Assembly (NCBI GenBank): GCA_017302255.1
Contig: JAFLDV010000014.1
Coordinates: 39,438-103,437, forward strand
Origin: Gammaproteobacteria bacterium
GTDB taxonomy: Bacteria; Pseudomonadota; Gammaproteobacteria; Enterobacterales; Alteromonadaceae
Reading direction: 5' to 3'
DNA: 64,000 nt
The notes beneath the pieces are model-generated. The model saw nothing but the letters and a program-made list of their open reading frames with translations, did not search any database and was not told the origin of the DNA. Below, piece after piece: positions 1 through 8,437 of this stretch (positions within the stretch are counted from its first letter, which is position 1; the number at the start of each line of letters is the position of its first letter). The position numbers and the translations under genes were made by a program.

Positions 1-1
1 C

Positions 2-949
2 ATGACCTGGCATAACGATTCAAAACTCAACAGGCTATTGAAATATCCGGTGCTGTGGCTGCAATTTATTTGGCGCTATGTACTGTCTTTTCGCCGTTTC
101 GACATTCTTCATGTGCATTATTATTACCCAACAATTTGGCTCGCCTGGACTTATAAATTGTTACGTAATCCCAAAGCGAAAATCGTGGTCACTTGTCATG
201 GCAGCGATATCTATCTTTATAAACCTGAATCCAAATTGTATAAATTTGCTGCATCGGCGGTCGATTTTTTTGTGTTTACCAGTGAATCGCTTCGCGAAAA
301 ATTTTTCGATCAAAATGTGCAAAGTATGGTGCTACCCGCCGGGATCCATCCAACCTTTGCCACTAGCCAGCAATTGAGTTTGCCGGAAAAAGCTATTGAT
401 GTGTTATTTGTTGGAACTCTTGATCACAACAAAGGCGTCGATCGACTGCTCAAACTGGTCGCGGCGTTACCGCAAGTGAAGTTCGCGGTGGTGGGCCATG
501 GGCCGATGCAACAGCAATTGGTCGCGGCCGCTGCGCAGTGTCAGAATCTTCAGCTACTATCCTCGCAGTCGCCAACTGGCTTGAAGAGCTATTTTGAACA
601 AAGTAAGTGTCTGATTAGTTTGTCTCGCAATGAATCCTTTGGGTTAGTGATGACCGAAGCTATGGCTTGTTATACGCCGGTAATTGCGACCGAAACTGAC
701 GGTAGCAAAGCGCAGATTGTGCATGGTGTAAACGGGTTTTGTTTAACGCAATTGGGCGAGGCAGAACTGCATTTAGCTTTAGCTGAAGCAATTCAGCAGT
801 TATTAAGATTTTCAGCGGCAGAGTACCAACAAATTCAGCAGGCCTGTCGAACCAGTGCGACGCCATATTTTGTCGAGAAAGTGGCCGCGCAACTGACCAA
901 TTTATATCAGCAGTTAAGCCGTAAGTCTGGGCAATCAACCACAAAGTGA
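2..949 (+). CDS. Glycosyltransferase family 4 (GT-B), probably cut by the window start
   Basis: Retaining GT-B glycosyltransferase likely adding one sugar to a lipid-linked surface-polysaccharide unit at the inner membrane face. The visible protein shows the donor-binding half: GTLDHNKGVDRLL opens the C-terminal Rossmann domain (about residue 137), and ESFGLVMTEAMA fits the E-x7-E motif of GT4 enzymes. The acceptor-side motif HVHYYYP lies at about residue 38, whereas GT4 proteins usually carry it near 80-90, so the true N-terminus most likely lies before position 1 and the ATG at 2 is internal. It is the first visible gene of a polysaccharide cluster and its stop overlaps the next gene's GTG. 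The sugar is unknown. Confidence 0.85.
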   Translation: MTWHNDSKLNRLLKYPVLWLQFIWRYVLSFRRFDILHVHYYYPTIWLAWTYKLLRNPKAKIVVTCHGSDIYLYKPESKLYKFAASAVDFFVFTSESLREKFFDQNVQSMVLPAGIHPTFATSQQLSLPEKAIDVLFVGTLDHNKGVDRLLKLVAALPQVKFAVVGHGPMQQQLVAAAAQCQNLQLLSSQSPTGLKSYFEQSKCLISLSRNESFGLVMTEAMACYTPVIATETDGSKAQIVHGVNGFCLTQLGEAELHLALAEAIQQLLRFSAAEYQQIQQACRTSATPYFVEKVAAQLTNLYQQLSRKSGQSTTK

Positions 950-1689
950 GCAAAATAATGACAGAGAAAGTGCAGCCGGATGTAGTGAATGTTGGCGGAA
1001 TTGATGTAATGGCGTTTGCCAGTATGCAGCAGTTAGCTGAGTTTATTATCCCGGATCAAGGTGATGTGTTTGCTGGCTCAGCAATTGCGATCAACCCAGA
1101 AAAAGTCATGAAAGCTCAACAAGATCCGGCTCTTCGTCAGATGCTAAATAACGCCGAATTACGCTATGCCGACGGGATGGGCGTGGTTAAAGTAATGCAG
1201 AAGAAGTTAGGCAAACCTGTGCAGCGAGTGCCTGGCTGCGAAACTTGGGAAGCCATTATGTATCGCTCGGTGAGTCGCCAAGTGCCAGTGTTTTTAATCG
1301 GCGCCAAACCAGAAGTTTTAGCCCAAACCAAAGAAAAACTGCAAGCGGCAGGGGTTAATATCATCGGTACCCAAGACGGTTACTTTAAGGATGCCGATGC
1401 GCTGATCGCGACGGTAAAAGCGAGTGGGGCGAAAGTCATCACTGTCGCTATGGGTTCGCCTAAACAAGAGTTATTTATCGAACAAGCGAAAAAACAAATA
1501 CCAGATGCTTATTTTATGGGTGTTGGTGGCACTTATGATGTATTTACCGGCCATGTCAAACGCGCGCCGGAGCTTTGGTGTCGGTTAAATTTAGAGTGGG
1601 CTTATCGTTTGGTTGACCAACCAAGCCGGATAAAACGCCAATGGAGTTTGGTTGAGTATCTGTGGTTGTATTTACGTGGTAAGTTGTAA
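946..1689 (+). CDS. WecG/TagA/CpsF-family glycosyltransferase
   Basis: Member of the GT26 (WecG/TagA/CpsF) family, which transfers N-acetylmannosaminuronate, N-acetylmannosamine or related sugars to a lipid-linked acceptor. Family hallmarks are RYADGMGVVKVMQ (about residues 73-85), PGCETWE, VAMGSPKQELFIE and GVGGTYDVFTGHVKRAP. At 247 aa it has the usual length. The GTG at 946 overlaps the preceding stop; an ATG at 958 with AGTGAG about 8 bases upstream is an equally good start. Since wecC, which makes UDP-ManNAcA, lies a few genes away, ManNAcA transfer is a reasonable guess. In E. coli WecG acts in enterobacterial common antigen synthesis, but no other complete ECA set is visible here. Confidence 0.88.
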   Translation: MSKIMTEKVQPDVVNVGGIDVMAFASMQQLAEFIIPDQGDVFAGSAIAINPEKVMKAQQDPALRQMLNNAELRYADGMGVVKVMQKKLGKPVQRVPGCETWEAIMYRSVSRQVPVFLIGAKPEVLAQTKEKLQAAGVNIIGTQDGYFKDADALIATVKASGAKVITVAMGSPKQELFIEQAKKQIPDAYFMGVGGTYDVFTGHVKRAPELWCRLNLEWAYRLVDQPSRIKRQWSLVEYLWLYLRGKL

Positions 1690-1811
1690 TTTATTGGCTT
1701 AGATGATCCGGTCCTCAAGGTTAAAAGGATTAGGTCATTAAGCGGATCTGGCACTCAAAATGCCGGTCATCACGAATACGTTAATAACGCAGTGAACATG
1801 AGAATATAGCA

Positions 1812-2735
1812 GTGACAGCACCTATAACAGCCAGTACGGCAAATCCACAACCGCTAATTAGCGTCTACATGCCGACTTATAATCGCAGTCAGATGATGCA
1901 ACGCGCGGTCAATTCGGTGCTGGCACAGGATTACCCAAACGTTGAGTTATTAATTGTCGACGATTGTTCACAAGATGATACGTGGCAAGTGCTCAATGAA
2001 TTGTATGGCCAACATCCACGAATTCGCTTATTTCGCCAAGAAGTTGGGCGCGGTGCCTGTGCTGCCCGAAACATGGCAATCAAAGCCGCAGCAGGGGAGT
2101 TTGTCACCGGGCTTGATGACGATGACGAGTTCTTACCCAACCGACTGTCCAGCATGATGGCGGCCTACGACGATCAATATTCTTGTGTCTGCACCAGTTA
2201 CTTTTGGGACTACGGCTCTGTGCGCAAGCAGCTGTACCCGGTCGGGAAGGTTGTGCGTTTACCCGAGGTTCTTGACGTACATTGTCTGTCGAATCAAGCA
2301 TTAGTCCGCACCAGCAGAATGTTAGCTCAAGGTGGTTTTGATGAAACGCTGGCTGCGTTCCAAGACTATGATATGTGGTTACGGATGGTGGCAGCTTATG
2401 GCCCGGCATTAAGGTTAGGTGAAGCCACTTATGTGGTTCATGTTGGCCATGAACTTGGACGAATCACCACTTCGCCAAAACGATTAAATGCGCAGGCACA
2501 ATTTGTAGAAAAACACCGACCGCTGATGAATGAGCGCAATTTGCAGAACCAGGCATTCTATCGGCAAACGATGTTGCAAACTCCAATGACTTTTTCTGAA
2601 TTGCTCAAACAATGTCGTTTTGGTTTAGTCGAGAGTAAAGTTCGTTATTATTTAAAACATCGATTGCAGTGGTTTATCCGTTTGCGCAAGGAGTTGTTGG
2701 CAAAAGGCGTGAAAGGGATATTTAAATCAAAATGA
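1812..2735 (+). CDS. Glycosyltransferase family 2
   Basis: Inverting GT-A enzyme, 307 aa. The start of the fold is ISVYMPTYNRSQMMQRAV (about residues 16-33), followed by LLIVDDCSQDDT, ARNMAIKAAAGEFVTGLDDDDE, where the DDD triplet is the metal- and nucleotide-sugar-binding DxD motif. The C-terminal 100 residues are basic and may hold the protein at the membrane. The GTG start at 1812 has only a weak Shine-Dalgarno, but a later ATG would cut into the first beta strand. The 122-bp spacer before it holds nothing I recognise. Its last codons overlap the next gene (ATGA), so it is translationally coupled to the export genes. Donor and acceptor cannot be read from sequence. Confidence 0.9.
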   Translation: MTAPITASTANPQPLISVYMPTYNRSQMMQRAVNSVLAQDYPNVELLIVDDCSQDDTWQVLNELYGQHPRIRLFRQEVGRGACAARNMAIKAAAGEFVTGLDDDDEFLPNRLSSMMAAYDDQYSCVCTSYFWDYGSVRKQLYPVGKVVRLPEVLDVHCLSNQALVRTSRMLAQGGFDETLAAFQDYDMWLRMVAAYGPALRLGEATYVVHVGHELGRITTSPKRLNAQAQFVEKHRPLMNERNLQNQAFYRQTMLQTPMTFSELLKQCRFGLVESKVRYYLKHRLQWFIRLRKELLAKGVKGIFKSK

Positions 2736-3532
2736 AAGCAGCTGAAATGTTAACCCCAGAACTTGAACTGACCAGCCATCTGTTGTTTTGCGTCAAACGC
2801 GCTTGGCTTTGGTTGTTAGTGGCAGCTGCTGCTGGTGCGCTGCTCGGTGCTGTGTATGTCAAACAGCAAACACCCTTAGCGGTAGCTAAAGCGCAGTACA
2901 CCTTAGCTAAAAGCCGGATCGAGCATTTAGCGACTGACTATCAGCAAATTAAACCTGGGAATCAGTTATTGTTAGGTGCCCTGGAGATTGATGAATTAGC
3001 GCGGGTTGGCATGTTGCTAGAGCAACCTGATGTATGGCAGTTGATTTGGCAAGATGCACAATTTTGTAATGCCTATTCGGCAATTTGTCAGAAAGATGCG
3101 AAGGCGAATTACCAGCAGTGGCGAAAACGTTTGCAGTTTGAACATCGTCGCCGTGGCAACATGCTGTTTGTCCAAGTGCGGGCAGAGCAACCCGAGTTAG
3201 CGAAAGCGTTGTTAGCGGCGTTAATGCGCGCAGTTGAAACCCGCTACCAACAACATGGCGTGGCGCAACTGACTGAGCAAGTTACTATTTTGCAGCAAAC
3301 ACTCGCGAAATCGACTACGGTTGGCGAGCGCTCAGAACTGGCAGCACAACTAGATAAAAACCAAGCACAACTGGCCTTGTGGCAGGCTGGTGGATATCGT
3401 CCTACCCATGCGTGGACGCCAGAAATTCTAGTGAGTGAGCCTGGGAGGAAAACTCTGTTTATCGCGGTTTTTGCTGGATTATTTTCGGCTTTACTGGCTA
3501 GCTTAGTAGCCGCGGTTGTAGTTCGTCGATGA
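2732..3532 (+). CDS. Wzz-like chain-length determinant / polysaccharide co-polymerase
   Basis: Inner-membrane protein of 266 aa with the two-helix plan of polysaccharide co-polymerases: one transmembrane helix at about residues 25-44, a helical, glutamine-rich periplasmic stretch with coiled-coil character (about 100-225), and a second transmembrane helix at about 243-264, preceded by a proline-containing segment. Such proteins set the modal length of polymer made by Wzy. It lacks the cytoplasmic tyrosine-kinase domain of Wzc, so it is closer to Wzz. Sequence identity to named Wzz proteins is not obvious by eye; the call rests on topology and on its place between a glycosyltransferase and a polymerase-like gene, with ATGA overlaps on both sides. 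Confidence 0.7.
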   Translation: MKAAEMLTPELELTSHLLFCVKRAWLWLLVAAAAGALLGAVYVKQQTPLAVAKAQYTLAKSRIEHLATDYQQIKPGNQLLLGALEIDELARVGMLLEQPDVWQLIWQDAQFCNAYSAICQKDAKANYQQWRKRLQFEHRRRGNMLFVQVRAEQPELAKALLAALMRAVETRYQQHGVAQLTEQVTILQQTLAKSTTVGERSELAAQLDKNQAQLALWQAGGYRPTHAWTPEILVSEPGRKTLFIAVFAGLFSALLASLVAAVVVRR

Positions 3533-4842
3533 CGCAACTTTACCCAGCACCGACAATGTCGTTAAATCCTTCGGCCAATCAGGCTGTTGGATTACTTGAT
3601 CATGCCATTATTTTTATGGCCAAGTGGTATTTGCTAATCGATGCGTTAAATGGCTTTATGCTGAGTCAACTCGGGCAGGGGTTACCGCTTTCCATCACTT
3701 ATAAATCTATATTATTGGCGCTGATGTTAGTGAGTCTGTTACAGCAGCGGCAAGCTAATCTGTGGTTTATTCCCATCAGTGTGCTGGTACTGTTGCTCGG
3801 ACCGTTTTATTCATTAGTGCTAACAGGCGCAACGGCCGGTTTTAGTTATGATGTCAGCATGGTGTTGAAGTTGCTATCGCCGGTACTGGCAGCGATGTAT
3901 TTTTACCAGCTAAGTTTGCGAGCTCCGCATTATGCTTGGTCGTCATTGCATCAAGTTTTACATTTGGCATTTTTGATTGTGTTCGCAAATTTGCTGATCG
4001 GTCAATTTGGCTATGGCTTCACTGCTTATCAACCCAATGATTACTTACCAGATCAAAACCTTGGTACTAAAGGCTTTTTTAAAGCGACCAATGAGCTATC
4101 GGCACTTTTACTGGTATTAAGTGGGTATCTATTCGCCTATTACTGGCCTCGCCACAAAGTTAAATTCATTATTGCGCTGATTTGCTGCGTATTTTGCGGA
4201 AAAGCTCTGTTGACCAAAACCGGTTTAGCCGGTGTTGTGCTTTTGGCGGTGCTGATTCCACTGTTGCAATCCTTTGCTTATTGGCAACGTTTTGGTCGGA
4301 TTATCAAATTTGGCTTAGCGGTCTCTTTCATTACCGGGATTTTGCTGTTATGGCAATTACCGCTGATATTAGAAATTTTGCCTTTGTCAGAAAAATTACG
4401 ATTTACCTATCAACAACAAGGGCTTATCGGGTTATTGCTTTCGTCACGAGATCTGTTTGTTGTCGAAAATTGGCGCCTCAGCGAATTATATTTTAGCGAT
4501 TGGCATCAACTACTGGGGGTTGGTTATACCGCGATGGATCTATACAGCGGCAAGCCGTTGACCGAGATTGACCCAGCAGATTTAACCCTATGGTTTGGAT
4601 TGCCTGGTCTGCTCTGGTTTGGTTGGTTTTTTCTCGGGAATTTACGGATGGCATGGCTAACTTGGCGCCAACAGCCGGTAGGGCTGGCAGCCGGCATTCT
4701 GGCAATCAACGCGGTACTGCTATTGGTTGCTTCGATGGCTGGGCATGTGCTGACTTCAGGGATGCTTTGGATCCCTTGGGGTATGCTCAATGGCGCTTTA
4801 TTCCTGAGTCTACAACCACAGGAGTCTCGGCATGAAGCGTGA
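3529..4842 (+). CDS. O-antigen polymerase/ligase-like membrane protein (Wzy-like)
   Basis: Very hydrophobic 437-aa protein with about ten to twelve predicted membrane segments and a large loop with charged and aromatic residues around residues 285-350 (SSRDLFVVENW, LLGVGYTAMDLYSG), the arrangement seen in Wzy polymerases and WaaL-type ligases. It would polymerise repeat units in the periplasm together with the Wzz-like and Wzx-like neighbours. Wzy proteins are poorly conserved, so the function is inferred from topology and neighbourhood. The ATG overlaps the upstream stop by four bases and the 3' end overlaps the flippase gene by eleven bases, which supports a single translation-coupled unit. 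Confidence 0.72.
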   Translation: MTQLYPAPTMSLNPSANQAVGLLDHAIIFMAKWYLLIDALNGFMLSQLGQGLPLSITYKSILLALMLVSLLQQRQANLWFIPISVLVLLLGPFYSLVLTGATAGFSYDVSMVLKLLSPVLAAMYFYQLSLRAPHYAWSSLHQVLHLAFLIVFANLLIGQFGYGFTAYQPNDYLPDQNLGTKGFFKATNELSALLLVLSGYLFAYYWPRHKVKFIIALICCVFCGKALLTKTGLAGVVLLAVLIPLLQSFAYWQRFGRIIKFGLAVSFITGILLLWQLPLILEILPLSEKLRFTYQQQGLIGLLLSSRDLFVVENWRLSELYFSDWHQLLGVGYTAMDLYSGKPLTEIDPADLTLWFGLPGLLWFGWFFLGNLRMAWLTWRQQPVGLAAGILAINAVLLLVASMAGHVLTSGMLWIPWGMLNGALFLSLQPQESRHEA

Positions 4843-6097
4843 TTTCCTGCGGAAAATGATGAGCAATAGTGTTGCGCAAGGCCTTAACTTTGGCTCACGC
4901 TGGTTGCTGAATTTAGCATTGGCTCGGCATATGCTAGAAACCGAATTTGGTATTTTTAGTTTTGTTTATATGCTCGCCAATTTGTTTTTTCCAACCATCG
5001 CCTTTGGTGTGAACTTTTATCTAATTCACCACGCAGCGAGTCAACAAAATATCCGACATTTATTAAGTAGCTTAATTATCAGTGTCTTGGTCAGTATTGC
5101 TTTATTGCTTGGATTGGTAGGCTATAGCAACGTTAGTGGCGATCCATTGCCATTTGAACTGTATTTATTGAGTTTGTTAATTGGCGCTAGTTGGGCGCTA
5201 AATCAGGCATTATTTTGTTATTTAAAGGGCCGGCAAGACTTTGCATCGGAAATTCAAAGCCAGTTGTTTAATGGCATGGCGATGTTGTTGTTAGTTGCGT
5301 TAATTTGGTTTGGTTGGACTGACGACACTGCGACAGTGTTACTGTTGTTGCTATTGATTAGTTTGGTGCCGTTGGCATTTGGTGTCCATAAACTTTGGCC
5401 AGAGTTTATTAGCTGGTGGCAGCTTGCTGATAATGTCACGGATCTGTGGCATTGGCGCAGCTGGCGTGCTCGAATCAGTTACGCATGGCATGACATGTTT
5501 GCAATTTATTTGACCAATATTCCTTTTATTTTCTTGGCAATATTCAGTACTTTGACTGAGCTTGGACAGTTTAGAAAAGCATTTATTCTGTTTATGCCGG
5601 TCACTTTATTGCCTGTAGTGTTTTCACAGGTGCTACTGGCAAAACTCAGTGCGCAACCAGCAATATTAGCGAAGCGCAGCTTGTTCTTGCGAAACATGTT
5701 GTGGTCATTGCCGTTGTTGTCGCTGCCATACCTAGTGCTTATATTGACTTGCCCTTGGCTTTATCCTTGGTTGCTTGACGAAGCATTAACTCCTCAGACC
5801 GCAACTTTGACAAGTTTAGTGGTGTTTGCGCTCTGGTTAACCTTGGTGAAGACTTATTTTGAGGTCTGGATCACTGCATTGGGATTGAATCATTGGCGAG
5901 CCATCAGTGTGACTTTAGTTGCGCTATTGGGTTCAGGTGCTTACGTCGTCATTAACCATGGGCTCAATCCAGAATCCGCCGCCTGGGTTTTTGTTGGTTC
6001 AAATGCATTGGCGGTGTTGTTTTTAATAGGGCTGAGTTTGCGCGGCTATTTTCGTGCGCTGACTAAACAAGCTACTGAGAACATTGAAAAGCAATAA
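4832..6097 (+). CDS. Polysaccharide flippase, Wzx-like (MOP superfamily)
   Basis: 421-aa integral membrane protein with about twelve predicted transmembrane helices and the N-terminal pattern of MOP-superfamily exporters (NSVAQGLNFGSRWLLNLAL at about residues 11-29, then ETEFGIFSF). It would flip undecaprenyl-linked oligosaccharide to the periplasmic face for Wzy-dependent assembly. The start has a clear AGGAG eight bases upstream and lies inside the preceding reading frame. It is the last plus-strand gene of the cluster and a strong terminator follows at 6171-6200. Substrate unknown. Confidence 0.82.
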   Translation: MKRDFLRKMMSNSVAQGLNFGSRWLLNLALARHMLETEFGIFSFVYMLANLFFPTIAFGVNFYLIHHAASQQNIRHLLSSLIISVLVSIALLLGLVGYSNVSGDPLPFELYLLSLLIGASWALNQALFCYLKGRQDFASEIQSQLFNGMAMLLLVALIWFGWTDDTATVLLLLLLISLVPLAFGVHKLWPEFISWWQLADNVTDLWHWRSWRARISYAWHDMFAIYLTNIPFIFLAIFSTLTELGQFRKAFILFMPVTLLPVVFSQVLLAKLSAQPAILAKRSLFLRNMLWSLPLLSLPYLVLILTCPWLYPWLLDEALTPQTATLTSLVVFALWLTLVKTYFEVWITALGLNHWRAISVTLVALLGSGAYVVINHGLNPESAAWVFVGSNALAVLFLIGLSLRGYFRALTKQATENIEKQ

Positions 6098-6170
6098 ACC
6101 ACGTTTATTCGGGAACTAGCGCGAGCAAATTTAATGCACAATGTTAGTGAGTTGCGCTTTTATTAGAATA

Positions 6171-6200
6171 AAAAAACCACCTAAGTTAGGTGGTTTTTTA
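6171..6200. terminator. Bidirectional intrinsic terminator after the polysaccharide operon
   Basis: Stem CCACCT/AGGTGG with a five-base loop, flanked by an A-run on the left and a T-run on the right, so it can end transcription of the flippase gene on the plus strand and of wecC, which converges from the other side. Confidence 0.9.
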
Positions 6201-6225
6201 TCACTAACCTTGCGGCTTGGTGAGA

Positions 6226-7446
6226 TTAATATTCACCAACAACGTTAATCACTGTTTTGCCAGCAAAATCGCATTGCGCGAACGCTTTGTGTTTTACCAA
6301 AATAACAATGATATCAGCTGCTAAGCCAGTCTCTAACGAAACCAATTCAGCTTTAGGGTTCAGCTTGTTGGTTTCTTCTACGTTCGGTTCTACCGCCAAT
6401 ACTTTACCTTGATAAACATCAGCCAATTTGTTGACGATGTGCAATGCTGGGCTTTCACGTAAATCATCGATATCCGGCTTAAAAGCTAAACCGAAACAAG
6501 CCACAGAAGGTTTGTTTAAGGAATGATTTGCCACAGTCGTCATTACTTTCTGTAAAACCCACTCAGGTTTGAAGTCGTTTACTTCACGTGCTGCACGGAT
6601 CAAGCGAGCTTGTTCTGGTGCTGAATGGACAATAAACCATGGATCTACAGCGATACAGTGACCACCAACGCCCGCACCTGGGGTAAGGATATTGACGCGT
6701 GGGTGACGGTTCGCCATCCGGATCAATTCCCAAACGTTAATATTTAATTTGTCGCAGATTAACGATAATTCGTTAGCAAAAGCGATGTTCACATCACGGA
6801 AGGCGTTTTCCGTTAATTTAGACATTTCCGCTGTACGAGCGTCAGTTACTAACAATTCGCCTTGCACGAAGGTCAAATACAATTCTTTGGCTTTCTCAGA
6901 ACAGGCTGGCGACAAACCACCGATGATGCGGTCGTTTGAAATAAGTTCTTGAACAACTTTACCTGGAAGAACACGCTCAGGGCAGTATGCAACATGCAAA
7001 TCTGGTGTGCTTGAATCTGTAGGCAAAGTTAAGTCTGGACGAACTTCAGCAATCCACTTACACATTAATTCAGTGGTGCCAACTGGACTGGTTGATTCCA
7101 GAACAACCAAATTGCCTTTTTGTAGTACCGGAGCAATTGCTTTAACCGCAGATTCTACGTATGACAAATCTGGCGACAGGTCATCAAAAAACGGGGTAGG
7201 TACCGCGATCATAAAGGCATCGGCCGCCACAGGGCTGGTCTGTGCTGACAAATAACCGCCCGTTACCGCAGCGTGAACCAACATATCTAAATCTGGTTCG
7301 ACAATGTGGATTTTGCCTTGGTTGATTGTGTCGACAGCCCGTTGATTAACGTCAACGCCCAGTACACGAACTTTACGTGAAGCCAGCATCGCTGCTGTAG
7401 GTAACCCGATATAGCCTAAACCAATGACTGAAACAGTCTTTAACAT
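6226..7446 (-). CDS. wecC: UDP-N-acetyl-D-mannosamine dehydrogenase
   Basis: Oxidises UDP-ManNAc to UDP-ManNAcA with two NAD+ in the cytosol, supplying the uronic sugar for surface polysaccharide. The N-terminal Rossmann motif VIGLGYIGLPTAAMLASRKV begins at residue 5, the central domain carries LTENAFRDVNIAFANE, and the catalytic cysteine sits in GVGGHCIAVDPWF, a form typical of WecC rather than of UDP-glucose dehydrogenase. Length 406 aa is normal. I start at 7446 because GGAG lies seven bases upstream; an in-frame start at 7482 would add a tail with no homology. No wecB epimerase is visible, so UDP-ManNAc must be made elsewhere. It converges on the polysaccharide operon. Confidence 0.92.
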   Translation of the reverse strand: MLKTVSVIGLGYIGLPTAAMLASRKVRVLGVDVNQRAVDTINQGKIHIVEPDLDMLVHAAVTGGYLSAQTSPVAADAFMIAVPTPFFDDLSPDLSYVESAVKAIAPVLQKGNLVVLESTSPVGTTELMCKWIAEVRPDLTLPTDSSTPDLHVAYCPERVLPGKVVQELISNDRIIGGLSPACSEKAKELYLTFVQGELLVTDARTAEMSKLTENAFRDVNIAFANELSLICDKLNINVWELIRMANRHPRVNILTPGAGVGGHCIAVDPWFIVHSAPEQARLIRAAREVNDFKPEWVLQKVMTTVANHSLNKPSVACFGLAFKPDIDDLRESPALHIVNKLADVYQGKVLAVEPNVEETNKLNPKAELVSLETGLAADIIVILVKHKAFAQCDFAGKTVINVVGEY

Positions 7447-7624
7447 AGCGTCACTCCAATTGCTTGCTACTTTTGCTGACATAATACCATAGCTTATTCT
7501 GATGAGTGCAGTCAGCTTTTGGCTAATATGCGTTATTTTGCTGATTGCCAGCTGAACGTACTCTAGCTCTTATGCGTTGGTAATGTCATGATAGTGTGAA
7601 ATTAAGTGCTGTTTGGAGTTGGCA

Positions 7625-8347
7625 GTGAAAGATTTTATTGAACCATTTTTGTATCCCCATAATTTATTCTTATGGGCCTTTCTGATTGCGGTGCTGCGCT
7701 ATCGTAAATTTGGCTTGTTGTTATTGCTGATCTGGTTTTATGCCTTTGGTAATACCTATTTAGCAAACCAAGTTCGGGAGTGGTATGGAACTGCCATTAG
7801 CACGGATGAAGTCAGTCGCGATTTTAAAGGCAATTATATTGTTCTCGGATGCGGTGGGGATGCAGAAAATCTCCCGGACTGTGCGAAAAGCCGTCTAGAT
7901 CAGTTAGTGAAATTGAGTTTTGGTCGCGAAGATAATTTTACTGTGCATATGACCACGTTATATTGCCAACCCTATGTCGACTATTTGCGCTCTCGTATTC
8001 AAGCAAATGCAACTCTTGATTGTTTCCACGGTGGAGCCACAACTTACCACGAGTTTTATACATTATCACAGCGCTTAGATCCGACCATTCCATTGGTTTT
8101 TGTCAGTAGCGATTACCACGCATTTAGAGTAAAAAAATTGGCAGGCCAATATCAATTTGCTGCCACTGTGTTTGCGGCGCCAAGCTCGACATTTAGGCCG
8201 GTGAACTGTGGCAAAGGTTGTTTCCTCACGGTGAATTTGTCGAACTACGATTTATTCGCCAAATTAACCGCGGAAATGTCCAGTTTCTATGTGTATGACT
8301 TAACTCGCGGCTGGACAGATTGGTACAAACAACCTTCTGGTGGTTAA
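7625..8347 (+). CDS. DUF218 (YdcF/SanA/ElyC-like) membrane-anchored protein
   Basis: 240-aa protein with two N-terminal hydrophobic stretches (about residues 10-25 and 28-48) and a periplasmic DUF218 domain: YIVLGCGGDAEN near residue 75 corresponds to the first beta strand, VFVSSDYHAFRVKKLA near 160 to the conserved S-xx-H-xxR segment. Family members act in envelope maintenance but the biochemical activity is not established. The GTG at 7625 is preferred because TTGGAG ends six bases before it; an upstream TTG at 7613 overlaps that site. Six cysteines in the exported part (LGCGG, PDCAK, LYCQ, LDCFH, VNCGKGC) hint at disulfides. A second family member, ElyC, lies at 31811-32572. Confidence 0.78.
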   Translation: MKDFIEPFLYPHNLFLWAFLIAVLRYRKFGLLLLLIWFYAFGNTYLANQVREWYGTAISTDEVSRDFKGNYIVLGCGGDAENLPDCAKSRLDQLVKLSFGREDNFTVHMTTLYCQPYVDYLRSRIQANATLDCFHGGATTYHEFYTLSQRLDPTIPLVFVSSDYHAFRVKKLAGQYQFAATVFAAPSSTFRPVNCGKGCFLTVNLSNYDLFAKLTAEMSSFYVYDLTRGWTDWYKQPSGG

Positions 8348-8366
8348 GCTGCATTAGCTCATTTGC

Positions 8367-8396
8367 AAAAAAAAACCGCGGAATCGCGGTTTTTTT
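8367..8396. terminator. Bidirectional intrinsic terminator
   Basis: AAAAACCGCG, loop GAAT, CGCGGTTTTTTT. It sits between the convergent DUF218 gene and the leucine dehydrogenase gene and has T-runs in both orientations. Confidence 0.92.
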
Positions 8397-8437
8397 ATGG
8401 CTCATATCAAGCTTAGGTTGTCCGTTGCTTGTTTGAA

